From positions 1,490,501 through 1,554,500 of the forward strand of contig NZ_CP107970.1 of NCBI RefSeq assembly GCF_036090055.1: a stretch of 64,000 bases of DNA, in the 5' to 3' direction. Below are positions 36,878 to 46,648 of the stretch, one piece after another; position 1 is the stretch's first letter, and each line of letters opens with the position of its first letter. The notes under the pieces are model-generated. The model was not told the origin of the DNA. It was given only the letters and a program-made list of their open reading frames with translations, and searched no databases. The stretch is from Nocardioides sp. NBC_00368. Its GTDB lineage: Bacteria > Actinomycetota > Actinomycetes > Propionibacteriales > Nocardioidaceae. Made by a program: the position numbers and the translations under genes.

Positions 36878-39091
36878 ATGTCTCACGACCTCCAGGTCCC
36901 CCACCTTTCCTCCAGCACGACCGTTTCGACCCAGCCTGCCCCCGCGCCGGCGAAGCGGCTGCGTGGCGACGTCCAGGGGTTACGTGCCGTCGCCATCCTG
37001 ACAGTTCTCGCCGCCCATGCGGGCGTGTCGTGGTTCGCCGGTGGCTTCGTCGGCGTCGACGTCTTCTTCGTCATCTCGGGCTTCCTGATCACCCAGCAGC
37101 TCGTCGGTGAGCTCGGCCGCACCGGTCGGATATCGCTGAGACGCTTCTACGCCCGCCGGGCCCGGCGGATCCTCCCGGCCGCCACGTTCACGCTGGCGGC
37201 CACCGTGGTGGCCGCGGTCCTCCTCCTGGGCCCGGCCCAGGTGGCCCCGCTCGCCGTCGACGCCGTCTGGGCCTCGGCGTTCGCCGCCAACATCCGGATG
37301 GCGATCTCCGGGACCGACTACTTCCAGGCCGAGCTGCCGCCCTCACCGGTCCAGCACTTCTGGTCGCTCGCGGTCGAGGAGCAGTTCTACCTCGTCTGGC
37401 CGCTCGTCGCGGTGATCTGCATCGTCCTGGCGAGCAGGATCGCCTCCCGGCGTGGTGACGGTGACATCCATCAGGGCTCGGCACGAGCTCGCCGGTTCCT
37501 GCTGGCCGCGATCGCGCTGATCACTCTCGCGAGCCTGACCTGGTCGATCGTCCACACGCCCGGCGAGGCGACCGCGGCCTACTTCTCCTCGCTCACCCGC
37601 GCGTGGGAGCTCGGGATCGGCGCGGCACTGGCGATCCTGGTCACCAGCGGCCGGGTGATGCAGCAGCTCTCCGCGGCCCGCTGGGCCCGCTCGGCCCGCG
37701 AGATCCTCGTCCTCGGCGGCCTCGCCGCAATCGTCCTCGCCTGCCTGGCCTACGACGAGGCCACCCCGTTCCCCGGCTATCTGGCGGCACTTCCGGTGCT
37801 CGGCTCCGCGGCCGTGATCCTCGCCGGCGCCACACCGTCCGGGGACACGACACTCGGCGCCCGGCTGCTGTCGATCCCGCCGATGCGGGCGATCGGTGAC
37901 TGGTCCTTCTCGCTCTACCTGTGGCACTGGCCGCTCCTGGTGCTGCCCGAGATCGTCCTGCAGCGCGAGCTCAGCTGGCCCGAGCGCGGCCTGGCCGTCG
38001 CGGGGGCGTTCGTCCTGGCGTACGCCTCCTTCCGGCTCGTCGAGGCGCCCTTCCGCGAGGGAGCGGTCTGGCGGCCGACCAGGCGCGCGCTGACCTTCTA
38101 CCCGATCAGCATCGGGCTCGTGGCCACGATCGCGTTCGGGGGCACCGTCTACGCCGACTTCGAGGCCACCCGCGGCTCCTACCAGCCGGCGGTCACGCTG
38201 GCCGACGCCCCCGCGGCCGATCCGTCGCTCGACGAGCAGGAGGCGCTGGTGCGCGCCTCGGTCCTGGCTGCCCGGGACGACACGCCGGTGCCGACCGAGC
38301 TCCGGCCCGAGCTGACCGAGCTCGACTCCCTCAAGCCGCACCGGACCCGGTGCGACTACACCGACGACAGCGAGCGCGACCTGTGCGTCGACGGCGACCC
38401 CGACGGCGACCGGACGATGGTGGTCTTCGGCAACTCCCACGCCCTGCACTGGGTCCCGACGCTCGACCGGATCGCGAAGCAGCACGGCTTCAAGGCCTAC
38501 TTCCTGGTGAAGAACCGCTGCGTGTCCGCCTCCATCACGACCGACCGCGGCGGCGAGAAGGACCCCTACACCGAGTGCGACGACTTCAACCGGTGGGCCT
38601 TCAAGCAGTACAAGCGCCTCGACCCCGACCTGACGGTCGTCTCCACCGCCCCGCCCATCCAGGGGGTCTACGACGAGGGCGGCGCCTGGGTCGGTGAGCG
38701 CCACCGGATCGACGAGCTCATGCACCCCGCCTACACCGACTTCCTGCGCCGCGTGGACAGGCACACACGACGTACGGTGCTGATCCGCGACATCCAGGGC
38801 TTCGACGCCAACGCCGGGACCTGCCTGTCCCGGCCCGGCGCCACCCTGGGCGACTGCCTGATGAACGCGGACGAGGACCGTGAGGCCTCGATCGACGTCC
38901 AGACCCGCGCAGCCGAGGAGGTCGGCGTCGACGTCGTCGACATGAGCTCCTACTTCTGCTGGGACGGCTCCTGCCCCGCCGTCGTCGGCGACACCATCAC
39001 CCACTACGACGGCACCCACATGTCGCACCAGTACGCGCCCCAGCTGGTCGAGCCGCTGTCCCGCCGGATGGGCCTGCGCACCCACGGATAG
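36878..39091 (+). CDS. Membrane acyltransferase (OafA/OatA type) with SGNH domain
   Basis: A 737-residue protein. An acyltransferase-3 domain (RGDVQGLRAVAILTVLAAHA; GGFVGVDVFFVISGFLITQQ; HFWSLAVEEQFYLVWPL) gives about ten membrane helices through residue 430. The outer C-terminal half is an SGNH hydrolase-like domain starting at VVFGNSHALHWVPTL with a late DGTHMSHQYAP Asp/His pair. It likely O-acetylates a cell-wall glycan or glycolipid. A bidirectional hairpin follows. Confidence 0.93.
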   Translation: MSHDLQVPHLSSSTTVSTQPAPAPAKRLRGDVQGLRAVAILTVLAAHAGVSWFAGGFVGVDVFFVISGFLITQQLVGELGRTGRISLRRFYARRARRILPAATFTLAATVVAAVLLLGPAQVAPLAVDAVWASAFAANIRMAISGTDYFQAELPPSPVQHFWSLAVEEQFYLVWPLVAVICIVLASRIASRRGDGDIHQGSARARRFLLAAIALITLASLTWSIVHTPGEATAAYFSSLTRAWELGIGAALAILVTSGRVMQQLSAARWARSAREILVLGGLAAIVLACLAYDEATPFPGYLAALPVLGSAAVILAGATPSGDTTLGARLLSIPPMRAIGDWSFSLYLWHWPLLVLPEIVLQRELSWPERGLAVAGAFVLAYASFRLVEAPFREGAVWRPTRRALTFYPISIGLVATIAFGGTVYADFEATRGSYQPAVTLADAPAADPSLDEQEALVRASVLAARDDTPVPTELRPELTELDSLKPHRTRCDYTDDSERDLCVDGDPDGDRTMVVFGNSHALHWVPTLDRIAKQHGFKAYFLVKNRCVSASITTDRGGEKDPYTECDDFNRWAFKQYKRLDPDLTVVSTAPPIQGVYDEGGAWVGERHRIDELMHPAYTDFLRRVDRHTRRTVLIRDIQGFDANAGTCLSRPGATLGDCLMNADEDREASIDVQTRAAEEVGVDVVDMSSYFCWDGSCPAVVGDTITHYDGTHMSHQYAPQLVEPLSRRMGLRTHG

Positions 39092-39111
39092 CACGTACGT
39101 AGACAGACCAG

Positions 39112-39145
39112 GAGGGCCGCTCGCGACGACTCGCGAGCGGCCCTC
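39112..39145. terminator. Bidirectional terminator between the acyltransferase and pheT
   Basis: A perfect 15-bp stem, GAGGGCCGCTCGCGA (39112-39126) and its complement (39131-39145), with a CGAC loop, centred between convergent genes. Confidence 0.88.
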
Positions 39146-39162
39146 TGTGGTTCAGGCGATCC

Positions 39163-41658
39163 TCAGCGCTGGACGGCGCCGGTCAGCTCGGCCGCCTTCG
39201 CGACCGCCGCGTCACGAGCGGCCGCGGTCTCCTCGGCCTTCAGCGTGCGGTCGGCAGCGCGGAAGCGGAGCGCGAAGGCGAGCGACTTCTTGCCCTCGCC
39301 GACCTGGTCGCCCTCGTAGACGTCGAAGAGCCGCACGGTCTCCAGCAGCTCGCCGGCACCCTCGCGCAGGGCCGCCTCGACGGCTGCGACGGTGACGTCG
39401 GTCGACACGGTCAGCGCGACGTCCTCCTTGGCCACCGGCATGGTCGAGAAGACCGGGCCGGCAGCGGTGGCGGGCACCTTCGAGATCAGGAAGTCGAGGT
39501 CGATCTCGACCGCGGCCGAGCGGGCCGGCAGCCCGAACGCCTTACACACGTTCGGGTGCAGCTCACCGGCGTGGCCGAACTCGACGCCGTCGACGGAGAC
39601 GACCGCGCAGCGACCCGGGTGCCACGGCGCCCGCGTCGCCGAGGCGACCTCGACCGCGACCCCGAGCTCGGCGCCCAGGCGGCGGACGACGTCGATGGCG
39701 TCGGCCCACGAAGCGGTCTCCGCCGAGCCCCACCAGCCTCCCCGCGTACGCTCCCCGGCGAGGACGACGGCGAGGTGCAGCGGCTGGCGCGGGATCGCGG
39801 CGAGGAGCTTGTCGAGCTCTTCGGCCGACGGGCGCCGGTCGACGCCGTAGATCGGCGCGGCCTGGTCCACCGGGAACGCGACCGTGGCGGTCTCGAACAG
39901 GGAGACCCCGTCCTGACCTCGCGAGACGTTGCGGGCAGCCACCTTCAACAGCCCGGGCAGAAGGGTCGTCGTGTAGCCGGGCTCCTCGCTGCTGAGCGGG
40001 TTGGCCAGCTTGACGGTGTGGCGACGGACGTCGTCGGCGGCCAGTCCGAGGCGATCGAAGTCGGCCTCACCCACGAACGGGAAGTCGACGACCTCCACCA
40101 ACCCGGCACCGGCCAGCGCCCGCCCGATCCGGCGGCGCAGCTGCTGGGCGCGGGTCAGGCCACGGCCGGTCGCCCGGCGCGGCAGCACCGAGGGGACCTT
40201 GTCGTAGCCGACGATGCGGGCGACCTCCTCGATCAGGTCGTAGGGATCGACCAGGTCGGTCCGGTAGGTCGGCACCTTCGCGGTCAGCGAGTCACCCTCG
40301 ACGCTCACCTGACAGCCGACCAGCTCCAGCGACTTCACGACCGTCTCGACGGACACGTCGATACCGATGATCCGGGCCGGCAGGTCGGTGGCGATGGTGA
40401 TCTCCGTGAGCGGCGCGCGCGTGGCCGGGGAGGCGGTGGGGCCGACCGCGGTCACGCCCTCCTCGACCACGCCGCCGCCGTGCTCCACGAGCAGCTCGAC
40501 CACGCGCTGGGCCGAGACCGGCGGGAGCAGCCGGTCGGTGCCGCGCTCGTTGCGCTTGCCGGCCTCGGAGGTCAGCTTGTGACGGCGCCCGGTGCGGAAC
40601 ATCGAGCGCGGCTCCCAGTGGGCGACCTCGATGAGCAGGTCGGTGGTGGACTCGGAGACCTCGGTCGTGGCGCCGCCCATCACCCCGCCCAGGCCGATCG
40701 GGCCGGAGTCGTCGCAGACGACCAGGTCCTCGGGGTCGAGAACACGGACCGTCCCGTCGAGCGTCTCCAGCTTCTCGCCCGCGTTCGCACGGCGGACCAC
40801 GATCGGGCCCTGAAGCTTGGCGCGGTCGTAGGCGTGGATCGGCTGGCCGAGCTCGAACATCACATAGTTGGTCACATCGACGGCCAGGGAGATCGACCGC
40901 ACCCCGACGGCCTCGAGCCGCTTCCTGATGAAGTCGGGCGTCGGGGCGGCCGGGTCGAAGCCGGTGATGGTGCGGGCGACGAAGAAATCGCACCCGTCGG
41001 TGTCCTCGATCTCGACCGGGTAGCCGGCGTCGTTGGCCATCGGCGTGTCCCGCTGAGCCGGGTCGTGGAACGGTACGTCGAAACCGAGCGCCGCGTCGCG
41101 CGCGACGCCACGCATCGAGAGCGCGTAGGCGCGGTCGGGGTTGATCTCGAACTCGATGATCTCCTCGCCGAGCCCGAGCACCTCGCGCGCGTCGGTCCCG
41201 GGCGCGGGAGCGTCGGCAGGGAGGACGATGATGCCGTCGGCCTCCTCCCCCAGCCCGAGCTCACGGGCGGAGCAGATCATCCCGGCCGACATGTGGCCGT
41301 AGGTCTTCCGTGCCGAGATCTGGAAGTTGCCGGGCAGCACGCCGCCGGGCAGGATCACGACGACCTTGTCGCCGGGCACGAAGTTGTGCGCGCCGCAGAC
41401 GATGCCCTGCGGTTCACCGGTGCCGTTGGCGTCACCGACGTCGACGGAGCACCAGTTGATGACCTTGCCGTTCTTCTGCGGCTCTTTCTCGGCGGTGAGG
41501 ACCTGGCCCACCACGAGCGGGCCCTCGATGCCCGCACCGGAGGTCTCGATCGCCTCCAGCTTGAGGCCGAGCGCGGTCAGCCGGTCGGTGATCTCCTCGA
41601 TGCCGAGCTCGGCGGGCAGGTCGACGTACTCCTTGATCCAGGAGAGGGGGGCCTTCAC
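39163..41658 (-). CDS. pheT: Phenylalanyl-tRNA synthetase beta subunit
   Basis: An 831-residue subunit of the alpha2-beta2 enzyme. It begins MKAPLSWIKEYVDLP, and the domains run in the standard order: tRNA-binding (about 40-150), B3/4 editing domain, B5 (DLVDPYDLIEEVARIVGYD), catalytic-like core and C-terminal FDX-ACB anticodon-binding domain. GTG 41658 overlaps the pheS stop as GTGA. Confidence 0.97.
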   Translation of the reverse strand: MKAPLSWIKEYVDLPAELGIEEITDRLTALGLKLEAIETSGAGIEGPLVVGQVLTAEKEPQKNGKVINWCSVDVGDANGTGEPQGIVCGAHNFVPGDKVVVILPGGVLPGNFQISARKTYGHMSAGMICSARELGLGEEADGIIVLPADAPAPGTDAREVLGLGEEIIEFEINPDRAYALSMRGVARDAALGFDVPFHDPAQRDTPMANDAGYPVEIEDTDGCDFFVARTITGFDPAAPTPDFIRKRLEAVGVRSISLAVDVTNYVMFELGQPIHAYDRAKLQGPIVVRRANAGEKLETLDGTVRVLDPEDLVVCDDSGPIGLGGVMGGATTEVSESTTDLLIEVAHWEPRSMFRTGRRHKLTSEAGKRNERGTDRLLPPVSAQRVVELLVEHGGGVVEEGVTAVGPTASPATRAPLTEITIATDLPARIIGIDVSVETVVKSLELVGCQVSVEGDSLTAKVPTYRTDLVDPYDLIEEVARIVGYDKVPSVLPRRATGRGLTRAQQLRRRIGRALAGAGLVEVVDFPFVGEADFDRLGLAADDVRRHTVKLANPLSSEEPGYTTTLLPGLLKVAARNVSRGQDGVSLFETATVAFPVDQAAPIYGVDRRPSAEELDKLLAAIPRQPLHLAVVLAGERTRGGWWGSAETASWADAIDVVRRLGAELGVAVEVASATRAPWHPGRCAVVSVDGVEFGHAGELHPNVCKAFGLPARSAAVEIDLDFLISKVPATAAGPVFSTMPVAKEDVALTVSTDVTVAAVEAALREGAGELLETVRLFDVYEGDQVGEGKKSLAFALRFRAADRTLKAEETAAARDAAVAKAAELTGAVQR

Positions 41659-42776
41659 AGTTCACTCCCGAAAGCAGTAGTAAGCCGGACGTCACCCTCG
41701 AAGAGGGTGCGCAGGTCGGACAGGCCGGTGCGGAACATCAGGGTGCGGTCGATGCCCATCCCGAACGCGAAGCCGCTGTATTTCTCCGGGTCGACGCCGC
41801 ACGCCACCAGGACGCGCGGGTTCACGATCCCGCAGCCGCCCCACTCGATCCAGCCCTCGCCCTTGCAGGTGCGGCAGGTGACGAGCTGACCGTCCCCGGC
41901 GTCGACGACCTGCGCGCCACGGCAGACGAAGCAGGTCAGGTCGACCTCGGCCGAGGGCTCGGTGAAGGGGAAGTACGACGGCCGGAACCGGGTCACGATG
42001 CCCTCGCCGAACATCTGGGTGGCGAAGTGGTCCAGGGTGCCCTTCAGGTTCGCCATCGAGATGCCCTCGTCGATGGCCAGCCCCTCGACCTGGTGGAACA
42101 TCGGCGAGTGGGTCGCGTCGTACTCGTCGGTGCGGAAGACGCGGCCGGGGCACACCACGTAGATCGGCGCCTCGCGGGTCAGCATCGTGCGCGCCTGGAC
42201 GGGGCTGGTGTGGGTCCGGAGGACCACGTGGTTCTCGGCCGGCTCGGTCCAGAAGGTGTCCTGCATGGTGCGAGCAGGGTGGTCCGGCCCCAGGTTGAGC
42301 GCGTCGAAGTTGAGCCACTCGGCCTCGATGAGCGGGCCCTCGGCGACCTCCCAACCCATCGCCACGAAGATGTCGGCGATGTATTCGGCGCCCGTGGTGA
42401 GCGGGTGTCGTCCGCCGGCCGGGACCCGGTCGGTCGGGAGCGTCACGTCGACGGTCTCCTCGACCAGCATCCGCGCCTCGTGCTCGGCCTCGAGCACCTT
42501 CTGCCGCGCCGCGAGCGCCTGGTTGACCGCCCCGCGTGCCTTGCCGACCCGCTGGCCGGCCTCCTTGCGAGCCGCCGGAGGCAGTGCGCCGATCTCGCGG
42601 TTGGCCAGGGCCAGCGGCGAACGGTCGCCGGCGTGGTCGAGCCGTGTCTGCTTGAGCTCCTCGAGACTGTTCGCGGCGTCGATGGCCACCAGCGCAGCAT
42701 CGCGCGCGGCCTCGACCTCCTCAGCCTTCAAGGGGGTGACCTCTACCGGGTCATAGTCGGTGTTGGGACCGGACAT
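41655..42776 (-). CDS. pheS: Phenylalanyl-tRNA synthetase alpha subunit
   Basis: A 373-residue catalytic subunit. An N-terminal coiled coil is followed by the class II core: motif 2 (VVCPGRVFRTDEYDATHSPM, FHQVEG) and motif 3 (GFAFGMGIDRTLMFRTGLSD). A CxxC-x15-CxxC segment (CFVC...CRTC) precedes GWIEWGGCGIVNP. ATG 42776 is used; GTG 42779 is adjacent. A possible -10, TAGACT (42828-42823), implies a leader of about 40 nt. Confidence 0.97.
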   Translation of the reverse strand: MSGPNTDYDPVEVTPLKAEEVEAARDAALVAIDAANSLEELKQTRLDHAGDRSPLALANREIGALPPAARKEAGQRVGKARGAVNQALAARQKVLEAEHEARMLVEETVDVTLPTDRVPAGGRHPLTTGAEYIADIFVAMGWEVAEGPLIEAEWLNFDALNLGPDHPARTMQDTFWTEPAENHVVLRTHTSPVQARTMLTREAPIYVVCPGRVFRTDEYDATHSPMFHQVEGLAIDEGISMANLKGTLDHFATQMFGEGIVTRFRPSYFPFTEPSAEVDLTCFVCRGAQVVDAGDGQLVTCRTCKGEGWIEWGGCGIVNPRVLVACGVDPEKYSGFAFGMGIDRTLMFRTGLSDLRTLFEGDVRLTTAFGSEL

Positions 42777-42911
42777 CACTGGCTTTCGTCGTCTGATGAC
42801 TCAGTTGTCATGAATGAACGACAGTCTAGGAACCTCGCCCGTCCGCGCGCGAACCGGACATCCCGCGGACCTCGCGCGCGGGCGTGCGAACCGCCACCGT
42901 CGACACGTTGT

Positions 42912-42957
42912 CAAGGTCCTGCGGTCCTTGTATCTCTTCCGTTGCCGGAGTGATAGT
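42912..42957 (+). promoter_or_regulatory. narG promoter with an imperfect dyad
   Basis: GATAGT (42952-42957) lies 6 nt before ATG 42964. Upstream, 42912-42930 is a 19-bp imperfect dyad (outer CAAGG/CCTTG, 7 of 9 pairs) centred near -43 if transcription starts at the ATG, a classical activator position. It does not resemble the FNR consensus. The rest of 42840-42911 shows nothing recognisable. Confidence 0.4.
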
Positions 42958-42963
42958 AAAAGC

Positions 42964-45900
42964 ATGCCCCGAGTAGACGGCCCGGCTAGCGACCTCCTAC
43001 TCAAGACAGGTCGCTTCTTCACCAGATGGGACGAGACCGACGACGGTCGCGCGGTCTTCCGCGAGGGCGGCCGGGCCGGTGACGTGTTCTACCGGGACCG
43101 TTGGAGCCACGACAAGGTGGTCAGATCCACCCACGGGGTGAACTGCACCGGCTCGTGCTCGTGGAAGGTGTACGTCAAGGACGGCATCATCACCTGGGAG
43201 ACCCAGCAGACCGACTACCCCTCCGTCGGCCCCGACCGACCGGAGTACGAACCCCGCGGCTGTCCTCGCGGGGCGGCCTTCTCCTGGTACACCTACTCCC
43301 CCACGCGCGTCAGGTATCCCTACGTACGCGGTGTGCTCCTCGACCTCTTCCGGGAGGCCAAGAGCCGCACGGGCGGGGACCCGGTGGAGGCCTGGGCCGA
43401 CATCCAGTCGGACCCTGCGCGCCGCCGCCGCTACCAGCAGGCGCGTGGGAAGGGCGGCCTGGTGCGGGCGAGCTGGGACGAGGCGCTCGAGATCGCCGCC
43501 GCCGCACAGGTCCACACCATCAAGACCCACGGCCCCGACCGCAACATCGGCTTCTCGCCGATCCCGGCGATGTCGATGGTCTCCCACTGTGTCGGCACCC
43601 GCTACACCCAGCTCATCGGCGGGGTCATGACCAGCTTCTACGACTGGTACGCCGATCTCCCGGTCGCCTCTCCTCAGGTCTTCGGCGACCAGACCGACGT
43701 GCCGGAGTCCGGCGACTGGTGGGACTCGACCTACCTGATGATGTGGGGATCGAACGTCCCGGTCACCCGCACCCCCGACGCCCACTGGATGGCCGAGGTC
43801 CGCTACCGCGGCACCAAGGTGGTCACGGTCAGTCCCGACTTCGCCGACAACACCAAGTTCGCCGACGAATGGCTGCCCGCCCAGGCCGGCACCGACGCCG
43901 CGCTGGCGATGGCCATGGGCCACGTGATCCTGCGCGAGTTCTTCGTCGAGAGGCAGACCCCGTTCTTCGAGGACTACGTCCGCACCTACACCGACCTGCC
44001 TCACCTCGTCCGTCTCGAGGAGAAGGACGGAGCGTACGTCCCCGGGAGGTTCCTCACCGCTGCCGACCTCGGCCCTCTCCTCGACCCGCTGACCGGGGAG
44101 ACACCGCCGGAGGACCGCTGGAAGACCGTGGTCATCGACGAGGGCTCGGGCGCCCCGGTCGTCCCGAACGGCTCGATGGGCTTCCGCTACGCCGACTCCG
44201 GGAAGGGCAGGTGGAACCTCGACCTGGACGGCGTACGTCCCCGGCTCACCCTCCACGGAGACGGCGAGGCCGTCGAGCTGCTGCTGCCGGCGTTCACCAG
44301 CCCCGACGGCACCGGAGAGGTGCTGCGCCGCGGGGTTCCCGCCACCCGCGTCGGCGGCCAGCTGGTGACGACCGTCTTCGACCTGATGCTGGCGCAGTAC
44401 GGCGTGGGCCGCGACGGACTGCCCGGCCTGTGGCCGGACGGTTACGAGGACCCGGACGTGCCCTACACCCCGGCCTGGCAGGCGGAGATCACCTCGGTCC
44501 CGGCCGAGGCCTGCCTCCGGATCGCCCGGGAGTTCGCCACGAACGCCGAGGAGTCCCGGGGCCGGTCGATGATCATCCTGGGCGCCGGCGTGTGCCAGTG
44601 GTTCCACGGCGACACGATCTACCGCTCGATCCTGTCCCTGCTGATCCTGACCGGCTGCATGGGCCGCAACGGCGGCGGCTGGGCGCACTACGTCGGGCAG
44701 GAGAAGTGCCGCCCGATCACCGGCTGGATCTCGCTCGCCAACGGCCTCGACTGGTCTCGGCCGCCACGGACGATGACCGGCACCTCGTTCTGGTACATGC
44801 ACACCGGGCAGTGGCGCAACGACGGCTACAGCGCTGACTCCCTGGCCTCGCCGCTGGCCGAGGGACACCTGCGCGGGCACACCGCCGACGTGATCGCCAC
44901 CTCCGCGGCCAAGGGCTGGATGCCCTTCTACCCGCAGTTCGACCGCAGCTCGCTCGACGTCGCCGACGAGGCAGCGAAGGCCGTCACCGCCGGATACGCC
45001 GAGAATCCCACCGCCTACGTCGAGACCGCCCTGGCCGAGGGCACCCTCCGGCCCGCCATCGCCGACATCGATGCCCCCAGCGCCTGGCCGCGGACGCTGG
45101 TGCTGTGGCGTTCGAACCTGCTCGGCTCCTCGGCGAAGGGCAACGAGTACTTCCTGCGCACCCTGCTGGGCACGCACCACAACGTCCTCGGCACCGAGAA
45201 CCCCAACACCCCACGCCCGAAGGGCGTCCACTGGCACGACCAACCGCCGGAGGGGAAGCTCGATCTGCTCGTCTCGGCCGACTTCCGGATGACCTCGACG
45301 ACACTGCTCTCCGACGTCGTCCTCCCGGCGGCGACCTGGTACGAGAAGCACGACCTCTCCTCCACCGACATGCACCCGTTCGTGCACGCCTTCACCCCCG
45401 CGATCGACCCGCCCTGGGAGGCGCGGACCGACTTCGACCTCTTCCACGGCCTGGCCGAGAAGCTCTCCGACCTCGCCCGCAAGCACCTCGGCACCCGCAA
45501 GGACATCGTCAGCGTCCCGCTCCAGCACGACACCCCTGGCGAGACCCCCGCCGACCCCGGCCAGACCCGGCCGGTGATCGCCGTGGTCGAGCGGGACTAC
45601 ACCGCGATCGCCGACAAGCTGGCCTCGGTCGGGCCGCTGGCCGACACCCTGGGCTTCACGGTCAAGAACATCACCTACCGGGTGGAGGAGCAGACCGCGA
45701 AGCTGGCCCGGCAGACCGGCGTCATGCCGAGCGGTCCGGCGGCGGGCCGCCCGGCGATCGACACCGACGAGAAGCTGGCCGAGGCGATCCTGCTCCTCTC
45801 GGGCACCACCAACGGCGAGCTCGCCGTCCAGGGCTTCAAGACCCTCGAGCAGCGCGTCGGCAAGAGGCTCGCCGACCTCGCCGAGGGCTCGGAGGAGAAG

Positions 45901-46626
45901 CGGATCACCTTCGCCCAGACGCAGTCCGCCCCGGTGCCGGTGATCACCTCGCCGGAATGGTCCGGATCGGAGACCGGCGGCCGCCGCTATGCCCCGTTCA
46001 CGGTCAACATCGAGCGTCTCAAGCCGTTCCACACGCTGACCGGGCGGATGCAGTTCTACCTCGACCACGACTGGCTCACCGACATCGGTGAGGCGATGCC
46101 GCTCTACCGTCCACCGCTGGACATGCACCGGCTCTTCGGCGAGCCCCGGATCGGCCCGGACGGCGCCGCCCAGGTCACCGTCCGCTACCTGACCCCGCAC
46201 TCGAAGTGGTCGATCCACTCCGAGTACCAGGACAACCTGTTCATGCTCTCCCTCTCCCGGGGCGGTCCCACCGTCTGGATGTCGCCGCAGGACGCCGAGG
46301 CCATCGACGTACGCGACAACGACTGGGTCGAGGCCACCAACGCCAACGGCGTCGTGGTAGCCCGTGCCGTCGTCTCCCACCGGATGCCCGAGGGCGTCGT
46401 CTACATGCACCACGCCCAGGACCGCACCATCGACGTACCGAAGTCGGAGACCACCGGCAGACGCGGCGGGATCCACAACTCCGCCACCCGGCTGCTGATC
46501 AAGCCCAGCCACCTCATCGGCGGCTACGCCCAACTCTCCTACACGTTCAACTACCTCGGCCCGACCGGCAACCAGCGAGACATGGTCGCCACGGTCCGCA
46601 AGCGATCGCAGAAGGTGACCTACTGA
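42964..46626 (+). CDS. narG: Respiratory nitrate reductase alpha subunit
   Basis: A 1220-residue molybdenum bis-MGD catalytic subunit reducing nitrate to nitrite at the membrane. The FS0 iron-sulfur ligands are His57, Cys61, Cys65 and Cys100 (THGVNCTGSCSW; EPRGCPRGAAFS), and the Mo-ligand Asp is in TSFYDWYADLPVASP. Length agrees with the E. coli 1247. First gene of narGHJI-narK. ATG 42964 follows GATAGT by 6 nt; longer in-frame extensions lack support. Confidence 0.97.
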   Translation: MPRVDGPASDLLLKTGRFFTRWDETDDGRAVFREGGRAGDVFYRDRWSHDKVVRSTHGVNCTGSCSWKVYVKDGIITWETQQTDYPSVGPDRPEYEPRGCPRGAAFSWYTYSPTRVRYPYVRGVLLDLFREAKSRTGGDPVEAWADIQSDPARRRRYQQARGKGGLVRASWDEALEIAAAAQVHTIKTHGPDRNIGFSPIPAMSMVSHCVGTRYTQLIGGVMTSFYDWYADLPVASPQVFGDQTDVPESGDWWDSTYLMMWGSNVPVTRTPDAHWMAEVRYRGTKVVTVSPDFADNTKFADEWLPAQAGTDAALAMAMGHVILREFFVERQTPFFEDYVRTYTDLPHLVRLEEKDGAYVPGRFLTAADLGPLLDPLTGETPPEDRWKTVVIDEGSGAPVVPNGSMGFRYADSGKGRWNLDLDGVRPRLTLHGDGEAVELLLPAFTSPDGTGEVLRRGVPATRVGGQLVTTVFDLMLAQYGVGRDGLPGLWPDGYEDPDVPYTPAWQAEITSVPAEACLRIAREFATNAEESRGRSMIILGAGVCQWFHGDTIYRSILSLLILTGCMGRNGGGWAHYVGQEKCRPITGWISLANGLDWSRPPRTMTGTSFWYMHTGQWRNDGYSADSLASPLAEGHLRGHTADVIATSAAKGWMPFYPQFDRSSLDVADEAAKAVTAGYAENPTAYVETALAEGTLRPAIADIDAPSAWPRTLVLWRSNLLGSSAKGNEYFLRTLLGTHHNVLGTENPNTPRPKGVHWHDQPPEGKLDLLVSADFRMTSTTLLSDVVLPAATWYEKHDLSSTDMHPFVHAFTPAIDPPWEARTDFDLFHGLAEKLSDLARKHLGTRKDIVSVPLQHDTPGETPADPGQTRPVIAVVERDYTAIADKLASVGPLADTLGFTVKNITYRVEEQTAKLARQTGVMPSGPAAGRPAIDTDEKLAEAILLLSGTTNGELAVQGFKTLEQRVGKRLADLAEGSEEKRITFAQTQSAPVPVITSPEWSGSETGGRRYAPFTVNIERLKPFHTLTGRMQFYLDHDWLTDIGEAMPLYRPPLDMHRLFGEPRIGPDGAAQVTVRYLTPHSKWSIHSEYQDNLFMLSLSRGGPTVWMSPQDAEAIDVRDNDWVEATNANGVVVARAVVSHRMPEGVVYMHHAQDRTIDVPKSETTGRRGGIHNSATRLLIKPSHLIGGYAQLSYTFNYLGPTGNQRDMVATVRKRSQKVTY

Positions 46627-46648
46627 TGCCCCGGAGCGGAGCGACCTC

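Noticed and set aside
42790..42815. ATGAC/GTCAT inverted repeat upstream of pheS
   Set aside because: Only five paired bases; too short to separate from chance.
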